From Bacteroidales bacterium (GTDB lineage Bacteria; Bacteroidota; Bacteroidia; Bacteroidales; WRLA01), in contig WRLA01000027.1 in the NCBI GenBank assembly GCA_009777825.1, positions 1 to 34,666 on the forward strand: DNA of 34,666 bases, given 5' to 3'. Under the pieces are notes generated by a model. That model saw only the letters and a program-made list of their open reading frames with translations, was not told where the DNA came from and ran no database searches. Position 1 is the stretch's first letter. Every line of letters starts with the position of its first letter. Below are positions 7,406 through 15,713 of this stretch, one piece after another. Both the position numbers and the translations under genes were made by a program.

Positions 7406-7741
7406 TCAAAAACGAAAATGCTGTGCTTCCGTATGATTATTCCCAATATAACACACTAAATAAATGGTTTCTCCATTCTCAACGTACTTTGAAAAGAAAG
7501 CGTACCATTGTGTTCGTCTGTTTTTCTTAAAAGTAGCATAGTACAACCCTTTTCCGTATTTTTCATAATGTTTCGGCGCTGGTCTGTTTCGTGCATTGGG
7601 CAGGTTATGTTTTATATCGAAGATTAAATCATCTACATATTTGTGCGCAACGCCTTCATAGCCGAAATATTCTTTTTCGTACAAAATAATTTCGAGATCA
7701 TCAAAATATTCCTGTATTTCAGGTAAAAATAGAACGCTCAT
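7406..7741 (-). CDS. RelE/ParE-type toxin of TA module 2
   Basis: A 111-residue paralogue of the toxin at 5747-6076 with the same landmarks: MSVLFLPEIQEYFDDLE, RPAPKHYEKYGKGLYY, FKKNRRTQWYAFFSKYVENG and a C-terminal YLVCYIGNNHTEAQHF. The equivalent of the conserved R in VRHIENNHT is C (VCYIGNNHT), a change in the last strand that might affect activity. The gene overlaps its antitoxin stop by four bases. It ends 3 bases before copy 2 of the leader repeat, so read-through into the lipoprotein-flavodoxin pair is likely. Confidence 0.83.
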   Translation of the reverse strand: MSVLFLPEIQEYFDDLEIILYEKEYFGYEGVAHKYVDDLIFDIKHNLPNARNRPAPKHYEKYGKGLYYATFKKNRRTQWYAFFSKYVENGETIYLVCYIGNNHTEAQHFRF

Positions 7742-7908
7742 ACCCGTGACGCAAATTTTCTATGAATATCCCCATGTATTCTTTCTAATAACTCTTCCGC
7801 AGTGATAGCTTTGCGTAAATTGTCGTCAGGCTCTAATATTATCTGCTCCGGATATTCAAAATATTTCTCCTGCTGGGTGTTAAACTCTTGTGTGCTTATT
7901 ACTGTCAT
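7738..7908 (-). CDS. Antitoxin of TA module 2, internally shortened
   Basis: The start at 7908 (MTVISTQEFNTQQEKYFE) is preferred over 7956 because the promoter TATCTTTG is at 7928-7935. Only 56 residues remain. Compared with the 80-residue antitoxin of module 1, the N-terminal 18 residues and the C-terminal acidic tail (ILEPDDNLRKAITAEELLER) are kept, but about 24 residues between KYF and the tail are missing in frame, including the central strand DVCIQNDKYMFRL. The toxin-binding tail could still work, while the DNA-binding fold is probably damaged. Either the module is decaying or module 1 supplies repression in trans. Confidence 0.7.
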   Translation of the reverse strand: MTVISTQEFNTQQEKYFEYPEQIILEPDDNLRKAITAEELLERIHGDIHRKFASRV

Positions 7909-7941
7909 AATATCAAAATTTAATTTGCAAAGATAGTGAAA
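7853..7941 (-). repeat. TA promoter/antitoxin-leader repeat, copy 3
   Basis: A diverged copy of the leader repeat with about seven differences from copies 1 and 2, including a changed base pair at the leader (aatttgc for agtgtgc) and aactct for aattct. It leads into the shortened antitoxin of module 2. The higher divergence makes copies 1 and 2 the most recent duplication or gene-converted pair. Confidence 0.8.
7928..7935 (-). promoter_or_regulatory. Bacteroidota -7 promoter element, TA module 2
   Basis: TATCTTTG on the minus strand, 19 bases upstream of the ATG at 7908. It lies just before the stop of the 5-alpha-reductase-like gene (7944). Confidence 0.7.
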
Positions 7942-7943
7942 AA

Positions 7944-8756
7944 TCAATAAATCCACGGAAAAACCCTTTTCAACTTTCTCTCTTTAATGGTTTCTTCGCC
8001 GAACATCTTCCCGTATTTCTTGTAAATCGCATTGGCGCGTGGCACCAAATTGGCAAAAGTCCAAAGGGCGAAGACGGCTCCCGAAAGCGACCACGTCAGT
8101 ATGGCAAAGCCGATCCATTCCACGACTTCGCCGAAGTAATGGGCGCCGGTTACATATTTGAAAAGACCTTTGGAGGGGAGGTGGTGTTGCGTGTCGCCGG
8201 GCTTGCGGAGGTTTTGGATGATTTTGTCCGACCGGATGTTGATAGTCATCCCGCCGAAGAAGACAACGGCGCCGATGATAAACTGCGGCGTCCACAGCCA
8301 ATCAACGGAATACATCGCTTCCGGCGCTTTGTAAAATATCCATCCGCCCTGCATGAAAGCGTTGCAGACGTTGAACACGACGCCCATCAGCATCACCGTA
8401 ACCGGCATTTTACTTTTCCCCTTCAGCAAAAACGGAAAGATGAACGACCGTCGGACGTAGTGCGTCTGAAAGAAGAGGAAGATAATCAACGGGACTAACG
8501 ACGTTGCGATATTGAACGGCGTCATCCGCGGGGATAGCAGGCATAAGACGGTCATCAGGACAAACACGGGCGCTTCCATGCAAATCCATGCGACCTTGTT
8601 GTTGATGGCGACGCCCCATTTCTTGTCTATGGTGATGCCGTAGCCCGCTTCAACGAAATTGAGCGCAATAAACACGACCACCGCAAGCGATGCCATCGCA
8701 AGCAAAAAGACGTCGTAGTGCGCGAGGAGATAGTTTAAGATAGATGATGATGTCAT
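7944..8756 (-). CDS. 3-oxo-5-alpha-steroid 4-dehydrogenase (5-alpha-reductase) family membrane enzyme
   Basis: A 270-residue polytopic membrane protein with about six or seven hydrophobic helices. The C-terminal half carries the steroid 5-alpha-reductase signature: NIRSDKIIQNLRKPGD, HLPSKGLFKYVTGAHYFGE, VVEWIGFAILTWS and the end YKKYGKMFGEETIKERKLKR. These residues bind NADPH and the 3-keto substrate in the family. Human-gut Bacteroidota homologues reduce delta4-3-keto steroids or bile acids to 5-alpha (allo) products, a role I recall as reported in association with an OYE and an SDR. Here the OYE-SDR pair lies 2.2 kb downstream on the same strand, separated by two TA modules, a lipoprotein and a flavodoxin. 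The promoter element is at 8802-8809. Confidence 0.85.
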   Translation of the reverse strand: MTSSSILNYLLAHYDVFLLAMASLAVVVFIALNFVEAGYGITIDKKWGVAINNKVAWICMEAPVFVLMTVLCLLSPRMTPFNIATSLVPLIIFLFFQTHYVRRSFIFPFLLKGKSKMPVTVMLMGVVFNVCNAFMQGGWIFYKAPEAMYSVDWLWTPQFIIGAVVFFGGMTINIRSDKIIQNLRKPGDTQHHLPSKGLFKYVTGAHYFGEVVEWIGFAILTWSLSGAVFALWTFANLVPRANAIYKKYGKMFGEETIKERKLKRVFPWIY

Positions 8757-8801
8757 ATTTATACTCTTTGTACTTTACATCTAATAATGTATAACAATGC
8801 G

Positions 8802-8809
8802 CAAAGATA
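8802..8809 (-). promoter_or_regulatory. Bacteroidota -7 promoter element for the 5-alpha-reductase gene
   Basis: TATCTTTG on the minus strand about 45 bases upstream of the ATG at 8756, divergent from the promoter at 8861-8868. Confidence 0.65.
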
Positions 8810-8818
8810 CAACATTTC

Positions 8819-8850
8819 CAGTTATTCAGTTATTCAGTTATTCAATTATT
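8819..8850. repeat. Octamer tandem repeat CAGTTATT, four copies
   Basis: Three exact copies of CAGTTATT and one with CAATTATT lie between the divergent promoters. The same octamer occurs in three copies at 34479-34502 next to a dispersed repeat. Confidence 0.8.
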
Positions 8851-8860
8851 GTTAATTTCG

Positions 8861-8868
8861 TATCTTTG
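8861..8868 (+). promoter_or_regulatory. Bacteroidota -7 promoter element for the TPR gene
   Basis: TATCTTTG lies 23 bases upstream of the GTG start at 8892, leaving a very short leader. Confidence 0.65.
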
Positions 8869-8891
8869 CCCCCGCAAAAAAGATTACATCT

Positions 8892-10859
8892 GTGGTAGCA
8901 AAATACAAATCTAAATTAAAGAGACTGTTAGTGATAGCGTTGTTGGCGTTTTCGTCGTCGAGCGCTGTTTCGCAGGTCAACTTCGAGTATTTTCTGGCGG
9001 TGGGGCATTACAAGTTGTTCGACGGGAGTTATGTGGAGGCGATAAAGTTTTTGAACACCGCCATCATGGTCAACAGAAGTTCCTACGACGCTTACTTTTA
9101 CCGTGGTTTGGCAAAGTACAGCCTGAGCGACTATGCCGGCGCCAAAGATGACTTAGACCAAGCCTTGACCATTCAGCCGATGTCGAAGTGGGCGTTGTAC
9201 TATCGTGCGGCGGCGCTCAACATGCTGGGTATGTACGATGACGCCGAAGCCGACCTGCTGACGGTGTTGAAGATTGACCCGTTGGACAGCGCCATCCATA
9301 TCAACATGGGCGTTACCAAGTTACAGCAGAAAGAGTACGACGCCGCCGAGGCAAAGTTCAACGAAGCCATCATGCTGGAACCGAACAACGACGCCGCCTA
9401 TTTGCACCGCTGCATCGTGCGGGCGTTGAAGGAAGAGTACGACAAGGCTATCGAAGACTGCAACAAAGCAATAAAAATCAATCAGTTCAACGCCGACGCT
9501 TTCCTCCGTCGCGGCATGGTGCATTACGAAATGGAACAGTATGAGACCGCCATCGAAGATTACGAATACGCTCTGAAGTTGGCGAATGACAACCCTTTGA
9601 CCTATTTCTACCGTGCGCTTTCCTATCTCGAACAGGGCGACACGACGCAAGCCATGCGCGACTACGACAAAGTCTTGGCGCTGGAGCCGCACAACGCCCT
9701 GACCTATTACAACCGCGCCATCATCAAATCCATACAGCGCGACTGGGAGGGCGCGTTGCAGGATTACTCCTCCGTGCTTTACTACAATCCCGAAAACCTC
9801 TACACGCTCTATAACCGCGGATTGGTGAAGATAGAACTGAAAGATTACAGAGGCGCCGTAGAAGATTTCAGCAGCGCCATCGCGGCTTTTCCCGACTTCG
9901 CCTACGCCTACATGGGACGCAGCATGGCGAAAGACCAACTCAACGACCGCTGGGGCGCTTATGCCGACCAGGATACCGCCATGACCATCATGCAGCGCAT
10001 GTCGGACACCAACGATAGTACCTATCTGGCGTTCTCCGACAAAGACAAACTGCGCCGTGTGATTCAGTTGGAAGCCGACTTCAACCGCTCGTCCGGCGAA
10101 AAAGGACAGGTGCAATATCAAGCGACGCACATCGAATTGGAGCCGCTGTGGATGATCTCCTGTTTCGCCTCCGACGATGAATACGTGAAGGCGCACCGCT
10201 CGGAAGCATGGGACAAAACCCTCGACAACTACAACGAAACCAACTCCTTAGGACTAAAATTCGGAATCGTGAAATACGGCGGAACGCAAAGCCTCGACGA
10301 ACTGTTGGATGCGCTCAGCGACACCGACATGAGTAAGGAAGACCTCAACATCTCGTTCCTCGCGGGAATCATCAATACGTGGATCAACAACTATCCGGCA
10401 GCCATACAGTCCTACGACAAAGCCATTGCGCTTGACGAAGATTTCTCCTATGGCTGGTTCAACCGCTCCGTCGCCAAGACTTTACAGATACGCACTTCCG
10501 ACCAGCAGGAAGATATGCCGTTTATCGGATTGTCCGACTCTGCGACGAAAACAGCGGAAACCATTGACTATTCGTCGGCTATTGACGACATGACGGAAGC
10601 CATCATGTCGTACGCGAAATGGGCGGCGGCGTGGTACAATCGCGCCACCATCAAAGCCTATTCCGGTGATTATCAAGGCGCCATCAATGACTATGCCCAA
10701 GCCATCAAATTAGCGCCCAACATGGCGGAAGCCTACTACAACCGCGGACTAATCCTCATCTTCACCAAACGCACCCAAGAAGCCTGTCCTGACCTGAGCA
10801 AAGCCGGAGAATTGGGAATATCTACCGCTTATAACGTCATTAAGCGATACTGCAAGTGA
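8892..10859 (+). CDS. Exported tetratricopeptide-repeat protein
   Basis: A 655-residue protein starting with GTG. A signal peptide (basic start, then LLVIALLAFSSSSAVSQ) is followed by two blocks of TPR repeats. The first, roughly residues 29-350, holds nine or so 34-residue units with the usual W/L-G-Y-A-F-A-P spacing (for example FLAVGHYKLFDGSYVEAIKF and YNRGLVKIELKDYRGAVEDF). A non-repeat region of about 110 residues follows, then a second TPR block from about 455 to the end. TPRs form scaffolds for protein binding; the partner is unknown. The export signal indicates the periplasm. Codon use is more GC-rich than in the flanks, as for the conserved genes here. It is not obviously in an operon. 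Confidence 0.88.
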   Translation: MVAKYKSKLKRLLVIALLAFSSSSAVSQVNFEYFLAVGHYKLFDGSYVEAIKFLNTAIMVNRSSYDAYFYRGLAKYSLSDYAGAKDDLDQALTIQPMSKWALYYRAAALNMLGMYDDAEADLLTVLKIDPLDSAIHINMGVTKLQQKEYDAAEAKFNEAIMLEPNNDAAYLHRCIVRALKEEYDKAIEDCNKAIKINQFNADAFLRRGMVHYEMEQYETAIEDYEYALKLANDNPLTYFYRALSYLEQGDTTQAMRDYDKVLALEPHNALTYYNRAIIKSIQRDWEGALQDYSSVLYYNPENLYTLYNRGLVKIELKDYRGAVEDFSSAIAAFPDFAYAYMGRSMAKDQLNDRWGAYADQDTAMTIMQRMSDTNDSTYLAFSDKDKLRRVIQLEADFNRSSGEKGQVQYQATHIELEPLWMISCFASDDEYVKAHRSEAWDKTLDNYNETNSLGLKFGIVKYGGTQSLDELLDALSDTDMSKEDLNISFLAGIINTWINNYPAAIQSYDKAIALDEDFSYGWFNRSVAKTLQIRTSDQQEDMPFIGLSDSATKTAETIDYSSAIDDMTEAIMSYAKWAAAWYNRATIKAYSGDYQGAINDYAQAIKLAPNMAEAYYNRGLILIFTKRTQEACPDLSKAGELGISTAYNVIKRYCK

Positions 10860-10921
10860 TTCGTGTTGGAAAATTCGCATTTTGTTATTATCTCCTTAAT
10901 CTTTTTATAACACTTGGTCAA

Positions 10922-10929
10922 TACTTTTG
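10922..10929 (+). promoter_or_regulatory. Bacteroidota -7 promoter element for the secreted PHP protein
   Basis: TACTTTTG lies 43 bases upstream of the ATG at 10972, in the 112-base gap after the TPR gene. Confidence 0.55.
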
Positions 10930-10971
10930 CACCACAATTTTATAATATTTTAATAACAAAACATTTTAGAA

Positions 10972-12882
10972 ATGAAAGGTAAAAAGAAAATTCTGAGAGC
11001 TAATCTTTTTGTATTAGCAATGTGCGGCATCATGTTTGCACAAGGACAAGGTCGTTATGTAACAGGTGATTTTCACCAACACACCACCTACACGGATGGT
11101 AGTTACACGATGGGACAAATGATGGAAAAAAGCAACCAATTCGGATTGGATTGGTGGGCAAATTCCGAACACGGCGGCGGCTGGGATAGATGGGGACTTG
11201 TTTCCGGTCTTGATTTAGGCTCGTCGGTAGTATGGGAAGACACCGAAATCACGGTTAAGGGGAACAACCTGAGCGGCAGTGACATGTGGCGCTGGCAATC
11301 TCTGACGGAATGGTCGTTTCGCGATGTGCTTTTGTATCGTCGGGTGTTTCCGGACAAGTTGATTGTGCAAGCCTACGAGATGAATGTTCCCGGACACGAG
11401 CATGCCAGCATGGGACTTATTGGTAATCAATTTCATGCGACCAATCCCGATGTAGAGGCGCTTGCGTTGTTTGAGTATTTGTTTGATGCAACCGACGGCG
11501 ATAACAGCCAGCCCTTTGGGACTACGTACACAAAAAACATGACGAACGATCATGGAAAAGCCGTAGAAGCCGTTACATGGTTGCAAAACAATCATCAGTA
11601 TGAGAGTTGGGTCATTCCTGCACATCCTGAACGTTTTCGCTATCCGAGCGGCGTGGACAATTATCATGGTTGGAACATTGAGCATATCCGTGATATGAAC
11701 AATGCGGCGCCGGATGTGTTTTTCGGATTTGAGAGTTTTCCGGGACATCAGGCAGCCGGAAATCGCGGTGAATACCATGCAGGTCGTGGAGCGTTCGGTT
11801 CGTATGGAATATGCACCTACGGCGGTGGCGGCTGGATGAGCGCCAAAGTAGGCGGACTGTGGGATGCTTTGTTAAGCGAAGGGCGGCATTACTGGCTATT
11901 TGCAAGTTCCGATTGCCATATTGTAACCAATGCCGATGGCAGTTTGGCTAATGCGGATTTCTACCCCGGCGAATACCAAAAAACCTATACTTACGCCAAC
12001 AACTTGGACGCACAGTCAATAGTTGATGGACTTCGTTCAGGAAATTCGTGGGTGGTCAGCGGCGATTTGATAGATGAACTCGAATTTAATGTAGGAAACG
12101 CTGTTATGGGAGAAATCGTGCAGACAAACAGCGAAGGAAAAGCAACAATCACTGTTCGCCTTCACAACCCTCAAACGCCCAATCATAACACTTACGGAAC
12201 TTACACCATTCCCGAATTAGACCATTTCGATATTATAGAAGGTGTTGTCGGAACCAAGGTTACGCCTCCTACAACAGTTCCTGCCGACGGAGTTACCGGT
12301 TATAGCGATGCGTATAAATGCGACAGCGTATCCACAACACACGTGATTGCTCGTTTTGGAAAAACGGCTGCCGCTGCCGATCCTAATGGCATCCCTACTA
12401 CCTTATGGACAAGCGAGGGCAACGGATATTACAAAGCCTCTTTTGAAGTAACGCTGGGAGAACACGAAACTCGGTATTACCGTCTAAGAGGTACAAACAT
12501 CGCATTGAACACCCCCGACGAAACAGACGCCTGCGGGAATCCGCTCCCCGATACTTTAATGGGAACAAACACCGCTACCAAAGCCTTTGACGATTTGTGG
12601 TTCTATTCAAACCCCATTTTTGTAACAACTGATCCGGTGAAAATCAATGAGAATGTGAACGGCAATGTTCAAATTTTCCCCAACCCGTCTAACGACCGCA
12701 TCTACATAAGCGGCGCTGCCGTAAAGGAAACCAAGATATTTAACACCTTGGGAATCACTGTTAAAGAACAAATATCCTCCGAAAACCAGATAGATGTCAG
12801 CGACTTAGCATCCGGCATGTACATCATACAGATAAGAACAAGCGACGACGCTATCATTAGCAAGAAGATTGTGAAACAATGA
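10972..12882 (+). CDS. Secreted PHP-domain phosphoesterase-like protein with T9SS sorting tail
   Basis: A 636-residue exported protein. A signal peptide (ANLFVLAMCGIMFAQGQG) is followed by a PHP domain: GDFHQHTTYTDGS gives the H35-x-H37 metal motif, ANSEHGG a second motif, WVIPAHPERF a third, and FASSDCHI the late D-x-H motif. PHP domains bind two or three metals and hydrolyse phosphoesters. A beta-rich middle part of ~170 residues follows, then a type A T9SS tail (IFPNPSNDRIYIS, IFNTLGITVKEQI, DLASGMYIIQI, KKIVKQ end). The protein should thus cross the outer membrane and be surface attached or released. Its substrate is unknown; a phosphorylated glycan or nucleotide is a guess. A terminator follows at 12906-12931. 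Confidence 0.85.
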   Translation: MKGKKKILRANLFVLAMCGIMFAQGQGRYVTGDFHQHTTYTDGSYTMGQMMEKSNQFGLDWWANSEHGGGWDRWGLVSGLDLGSSVVWEDTEITVKGNNLSGSDMWRWQSLTEWSFRDVLLYRRVFPDKLIVQAYEMNVPGHEHASMGLIGNQFHATNPDVEALALFEYLFDATDGDNSQPFGTTYTKNMTNDHGKAVEAVTWLQNNHQYESWVIPAHPERFRYPSGVDNYHGWNIEHIRDMNNAAPDVFFGFESFPGHQAAGNRGEYHAGRGAFGSYGICTYGGGGWMSAKVGGLWDALLSEGRHYWLFASSDCHIVTNADGSLANADFYPGEYQKTYTYANNLDAQSIVDGLRSGNSWVVSGDLIDELEFNVGNAVMGEIVQTNSEGKATITVRLHNPQTPNHNTYGTYTIPELDHFDIIEGVVGTKVTPPTTVPADGVTGYSDAYKCDSVSTTHVIARFGKTAAAADPNGIPTTLWTSEGNGYYKASFEVTLGEHETRYYRLRGTNIALNTPDETDACGNPLPDTLMGTNTATKAFDDLWFYSNPIFVTTDPVKINENVNGNVQIFPNPSNDRIYISGAAVKETKIFNTLGITVKEQISSENQIDVSDLASGMYIIQIRTSDDAIISKKIVKQ

Positions 12883-12905
12883 TACTATAATAAAAATTTT
12901 TTCAG

Positions 12906-12931
12906 GCTGTTCAGAGATGGACAGCTTTTTT
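12906..12931 (+). terminator. Rho-independent terminator
   Basis: Seven-base stem GCTGTTC/GGACAGC (one G-T pair), a six-base loop and six Ts, 24 bases after the stop of the secreted PHP gene. It covers the ATG at 12917 and so argues that the next gene starts at 12941. Confidence 0.8.
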
Positions 12932-12940
12932 ATATTTAAA

Positions 12941-15580
12941 ATGACACATTATAAATTCCAGCAGACACTGAAAGAAGAATTTGACAGGTTTCTTTTTTCC
13001 CAGCAAAACAAATTTCCTATTGAAGAAACGTTGAAAATAGACCTCCACTGTCACGATTTCAACAGCGATGTTCCGGACGAACTCATCGGAAGGATACTAA
13101 ATGTTCCGGAAACATGGCTACCGAGCAAAAAATTATTGAAAAAATTGGCAAAAAACGGATGCGATACGTTCACCATTACCAACCATAACAACGCCCGTTC
13201 CTGTTATGCGTTGCAGGACAAAGGTGTGGACGTGTTGACTGCCGCCGAGTTTAGTTGCTTTGTCCCTGATTTTGAGACAGGTATCCATGTCTTGGCGTAT
13301 GGCTTTACGCCGGAGCAGGAGGTCCGATTGGAAAAATTGCGTAAAAACGTATATCCATTTTTGGAATATGCCCATTTTCATCACATTCCTGTTATTTGGG
13401 CGCATCCGCTGTATCATTATTCGGTAAAGAAAACGCCGCCGCCCGCATTTTTTAATAAAATGTCGTTGGTTTTTGAACGATTTGAAACAGTGAACGGACA
13501 ACGGGATACATGGCAAAATCTGCTTGTCAAAGAGTGGTTAGGACAAATTTCCCCTCAAGACATTGACCAATATTCTAAAACGTTTGATATTGACCCTTTG
13601 CAATTTTGCAGCGACCCTTACCGTAAAATTATGACGGGAGGCTCTGATTGCCACATGGGTATTTTTGCAGGTATGACAGGAACATATTTGCATATACCCC
13701 ATTTAAAGGAACGAATTAAATCGGAATCTCGCTCGCAATTGGCTTTAGAAGCCATACGAAACGGAAATATGGCTCCTTTCGGAACGTTCCAAAATGCTGA
13801 AAAAATGACCATTGCTTTCATGGATTACGCCTGCCAGATTGCATTGAATTACAAAGATCCGGGACTTGTCAGACTCCTGCTGCATAAAGGGACTACTAAC
13901 GACAAACTAATATCTTTCGTCGTTTCAAACCTGTTTTGTGAAATAAAACAACACAAGATTACCACCTCTTTCATTGATATTTTTCACAAAAGCATGATGG
14001 GCGAAAAACCGCCTTTTCTGAAAAAAATGGTCGTTAAGCCTGTTTACAAACCGATCTTCGACGAGGCTATGAATATTGCAAAGAAAAATAAAGAGACCGA
14101 TAACCGCTTGACAGAGGGATATTATAACTCCATACTGAAAATTAATCATCAACTTTATGATATACTGTTCAAAAGGTTGGAAAAGAAACTGAAAAAGTTA
14201 AATGCCGAAGGGTATTTTAAGGATAAATCGTTTGAAATGTTCATCGAAAAATTGGAATTGCCAAGCGCTATCCGGGCTTATACGGAAAATGAAAAAGAGA
14301 AGAAAAATATCAATATACCAGAGTTTTTAGATGGTTTGCCGTTTCCTTTTTTCGGGGCTTTTTTTATTCTGGCTGCCCATTTCACTGCTGTCAAAACGAT
14401 GTTCAACGCTCGTCCGCTGTTAAAAGATTTTTCTAAAAGATGGAAGCGCTTTGAGCACCCCGAGCGCATACTTTGGCTCACAGATACCTTTGGCGATAGC
14501 AATGGCGTTTCCGTCTTTTTAAAAGAGATGCACGCCGAAATAAAAAAGAAAAACCTGCCAATAGACATCGTTACTTGCAACACAGAGATAAAGTCGGAAG
14601 ATAATCTAATTGTTCTACAACCGATTAAGGAATTTTCTTTGCCCGTCTATAGCGATTATGCTTTCAGAATCCCTAATTTTATAGAACTGCACAATTTGTT
14701 TCTGACAGGAGGATATGACAGAATTATATGCTCCACCGAAGGAATTATGGGGCTCTTCGGGTTATACCTCAAACACGCTTATACAGTAGAAGCCTCTTTC
14801 TACTTGCATACCGACTGGCTTATGTTTGCACGAAAAGCGTTGAATATAGAAGGCGCCAACCTAAACCGTGTTCGCCGAATATTGCGGTTCTTTTATAACG
14901 CATTTGACAATGTATTGGTACTCAATTCCGACCAGAAAAAATGGCTTTCAGGCTCTCAAATGGAATTGAACCCCGACAATGTGCATCAAACGGCACACTG
15001 GGTAAATACATATTTCAAACCGGTACCGCCGGATAAAAACAAAATATTCGGCATTTCTGCAGACGCCCCCGTTCTATTGTATGCAGGAAGAGTGAGCAAA
15101 GAAAAAGGCGTTTTGGAATTGACAAACATTTACAGAGAAACAAAACAAAAGTATCCAAATACGAAATTAGCAGTTGTAGGAAAAGGACCTGCATTACAGC
15201 AACTCATGGACGAAAACCCCGACGCCGTTTTTATTGACTGGGTGCAGAGAGATAAACTGCCCGAAATCTATTCTTCCGCCGACTTGTTACTATTGCCCTC
15301 ACGCTTCGATACATTTTCGAATGTTGTCCTTGAAGCGTTGAGTTGCGGATTGCCCGTAATTGCATACAACCTGAAAGGTCCCAAAGATATTATCCGCAAC
15401 GGGAAAGATGGCTTTCTCGTTAACACCCAATCGGAAATGCAAGAATCTATTATCAGTTTTTTTGAAAATAAAAAACAGGAACATTATAAAACTGCGGCAA
15501 TGGAAAGAGCCGCCTCCTATAATGCCGACAATATCATTGCCGATTTGATGAAATCGGTAGGGATGAATTACGAAATATAA
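12941..15580 (+). CDS. PHP-domain / GT4 glycosyltransferase fusion protein
   Basis: Start at 12941 (MTHYKFQQ) chosen because the in-frame ATG at 12917 lies in the upstream terminator hairpin. The 879-residue protein has two parts. The N-terminal ~290 residues are a PHP domain: IDLHCHDFNSD (H-x-H), FTITNHNNARS, VIWAHPLYH and TGGSDCHMG. A helical linker follows, then from about 490 a GT-B glycosyltransferase of the GT4 type: RILWLTDTFGDSNGVSVFLK, LLYAGRVSKEKGVLEL, KLAVVGKGPAL and LLLPSRFDTFSNVVLEALSC, then GLPVIAY. The E in the last motif is the usual sugar-nucleotide contact. No signal peptide or clear membrane helix, so it is likely cytosolic. A fused phosphoesterase and retaining glycosyltransferase would suit glycolipid or polysaccharide synthesis, but the substrate is unknown. 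Confidence 0.87.
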   Translation: MTHYKFQQTLKEEFDRFLFSQQNKFPIEETLKIDLHCHDFNSDVPDELIGRILNVPETWLPSKKLLKKLAKNGCDTFTITNHNNARSCYALQDKGVDVLTAAEFSCFVPDFETGIHVLAYGFTPEQEVRLEKLRKNVYPFLEYAHFHHIPVIWAHPLYHYSVKKTPPPAFFNKMSLVFERFETVNGQRDTWQNLLVKEWLGQISPQDIDQYSKTFDIDPLQFCSDPYRKIMTGGSDCHMGIFAGMTGTYLHIPHLKERIKSESRSQLALEAIRNGNMAPFGTFQNAEKMTIAFMDYACQIALNYKDPGLVRLLLHKGTTNDKLISFVVSNLFCEIKQHKITTSFIDIFHKSMMGEKPPFLKKMVVKPVYKPIFDEAMNIAKKNKETDNRLTEGYYNSILKINHQLYDILFKRLEKKLKKLNAEGYFKDKSFEMFIEKLELPSAIRAYTENEKEKKNINIPEFLDGLPFPFFGAFFILAAHFTAVKTMFNARPLLKDFSKRWKRFEHPERILWLTDTFGDSNGVSVFLKEMHAEIKKKNLPIDIVTCNTEIKSEDNLIVLQPIKEFSLPVYSDYAFRIPNFIELHNLFLTGGYDRIICSTEGIMGLFGLYLKHAYTVEASFYLHTDWLMFARKALNIEGANLNRVRRILRFFYNAFDNVLVLNSDQKKWLSGSQMELNPDNVHQTAHWVNTYFKPVPPDKNKIFGISADAPVLLYAGRVSKEKGVLELTNIYRETKQKYPNTKLAVVGKGPALQQLMDENPDAVFIDWVQRDKLPEIYSSADLLLLPSRFDTFSNVVLEALSCGLPVIAYNLKGPKDIIRNGKDGFLVNTQSEMQESIISFFENKKQEHYKTAAMERAASYNADNIIADLMKSVGMNYEI

Positions 15581-15713
15581 TTCATTCTTCCGGAAACGAA
15601 ATATATTGCGGTGTTTTCCGTATATCACCCATTTTACATAGTAAGATGCGTTTGTATTTATTTTATTCATACCTTTACAGTCCGAAAAATAACATCTATA
15701 AAACAGTAGTATT

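Noticed and set aside
8819-8850. Possible CRISPR-like array
   Set aside because: The octamer units are contiguous without spacers, far too short for CRISPR.
9321-10196. 291-codon ORF on the minus strand
   Set aside because: Antisense to the TPR gene, with repetitive V/F/H composition and no motif.
12917-12940. Upstream ATG for the PHP-GT4 protein
   Set aside because: Lies in the 3' arm region of a rho-independent terminator; the next in-frame ATG at 12941 is better.
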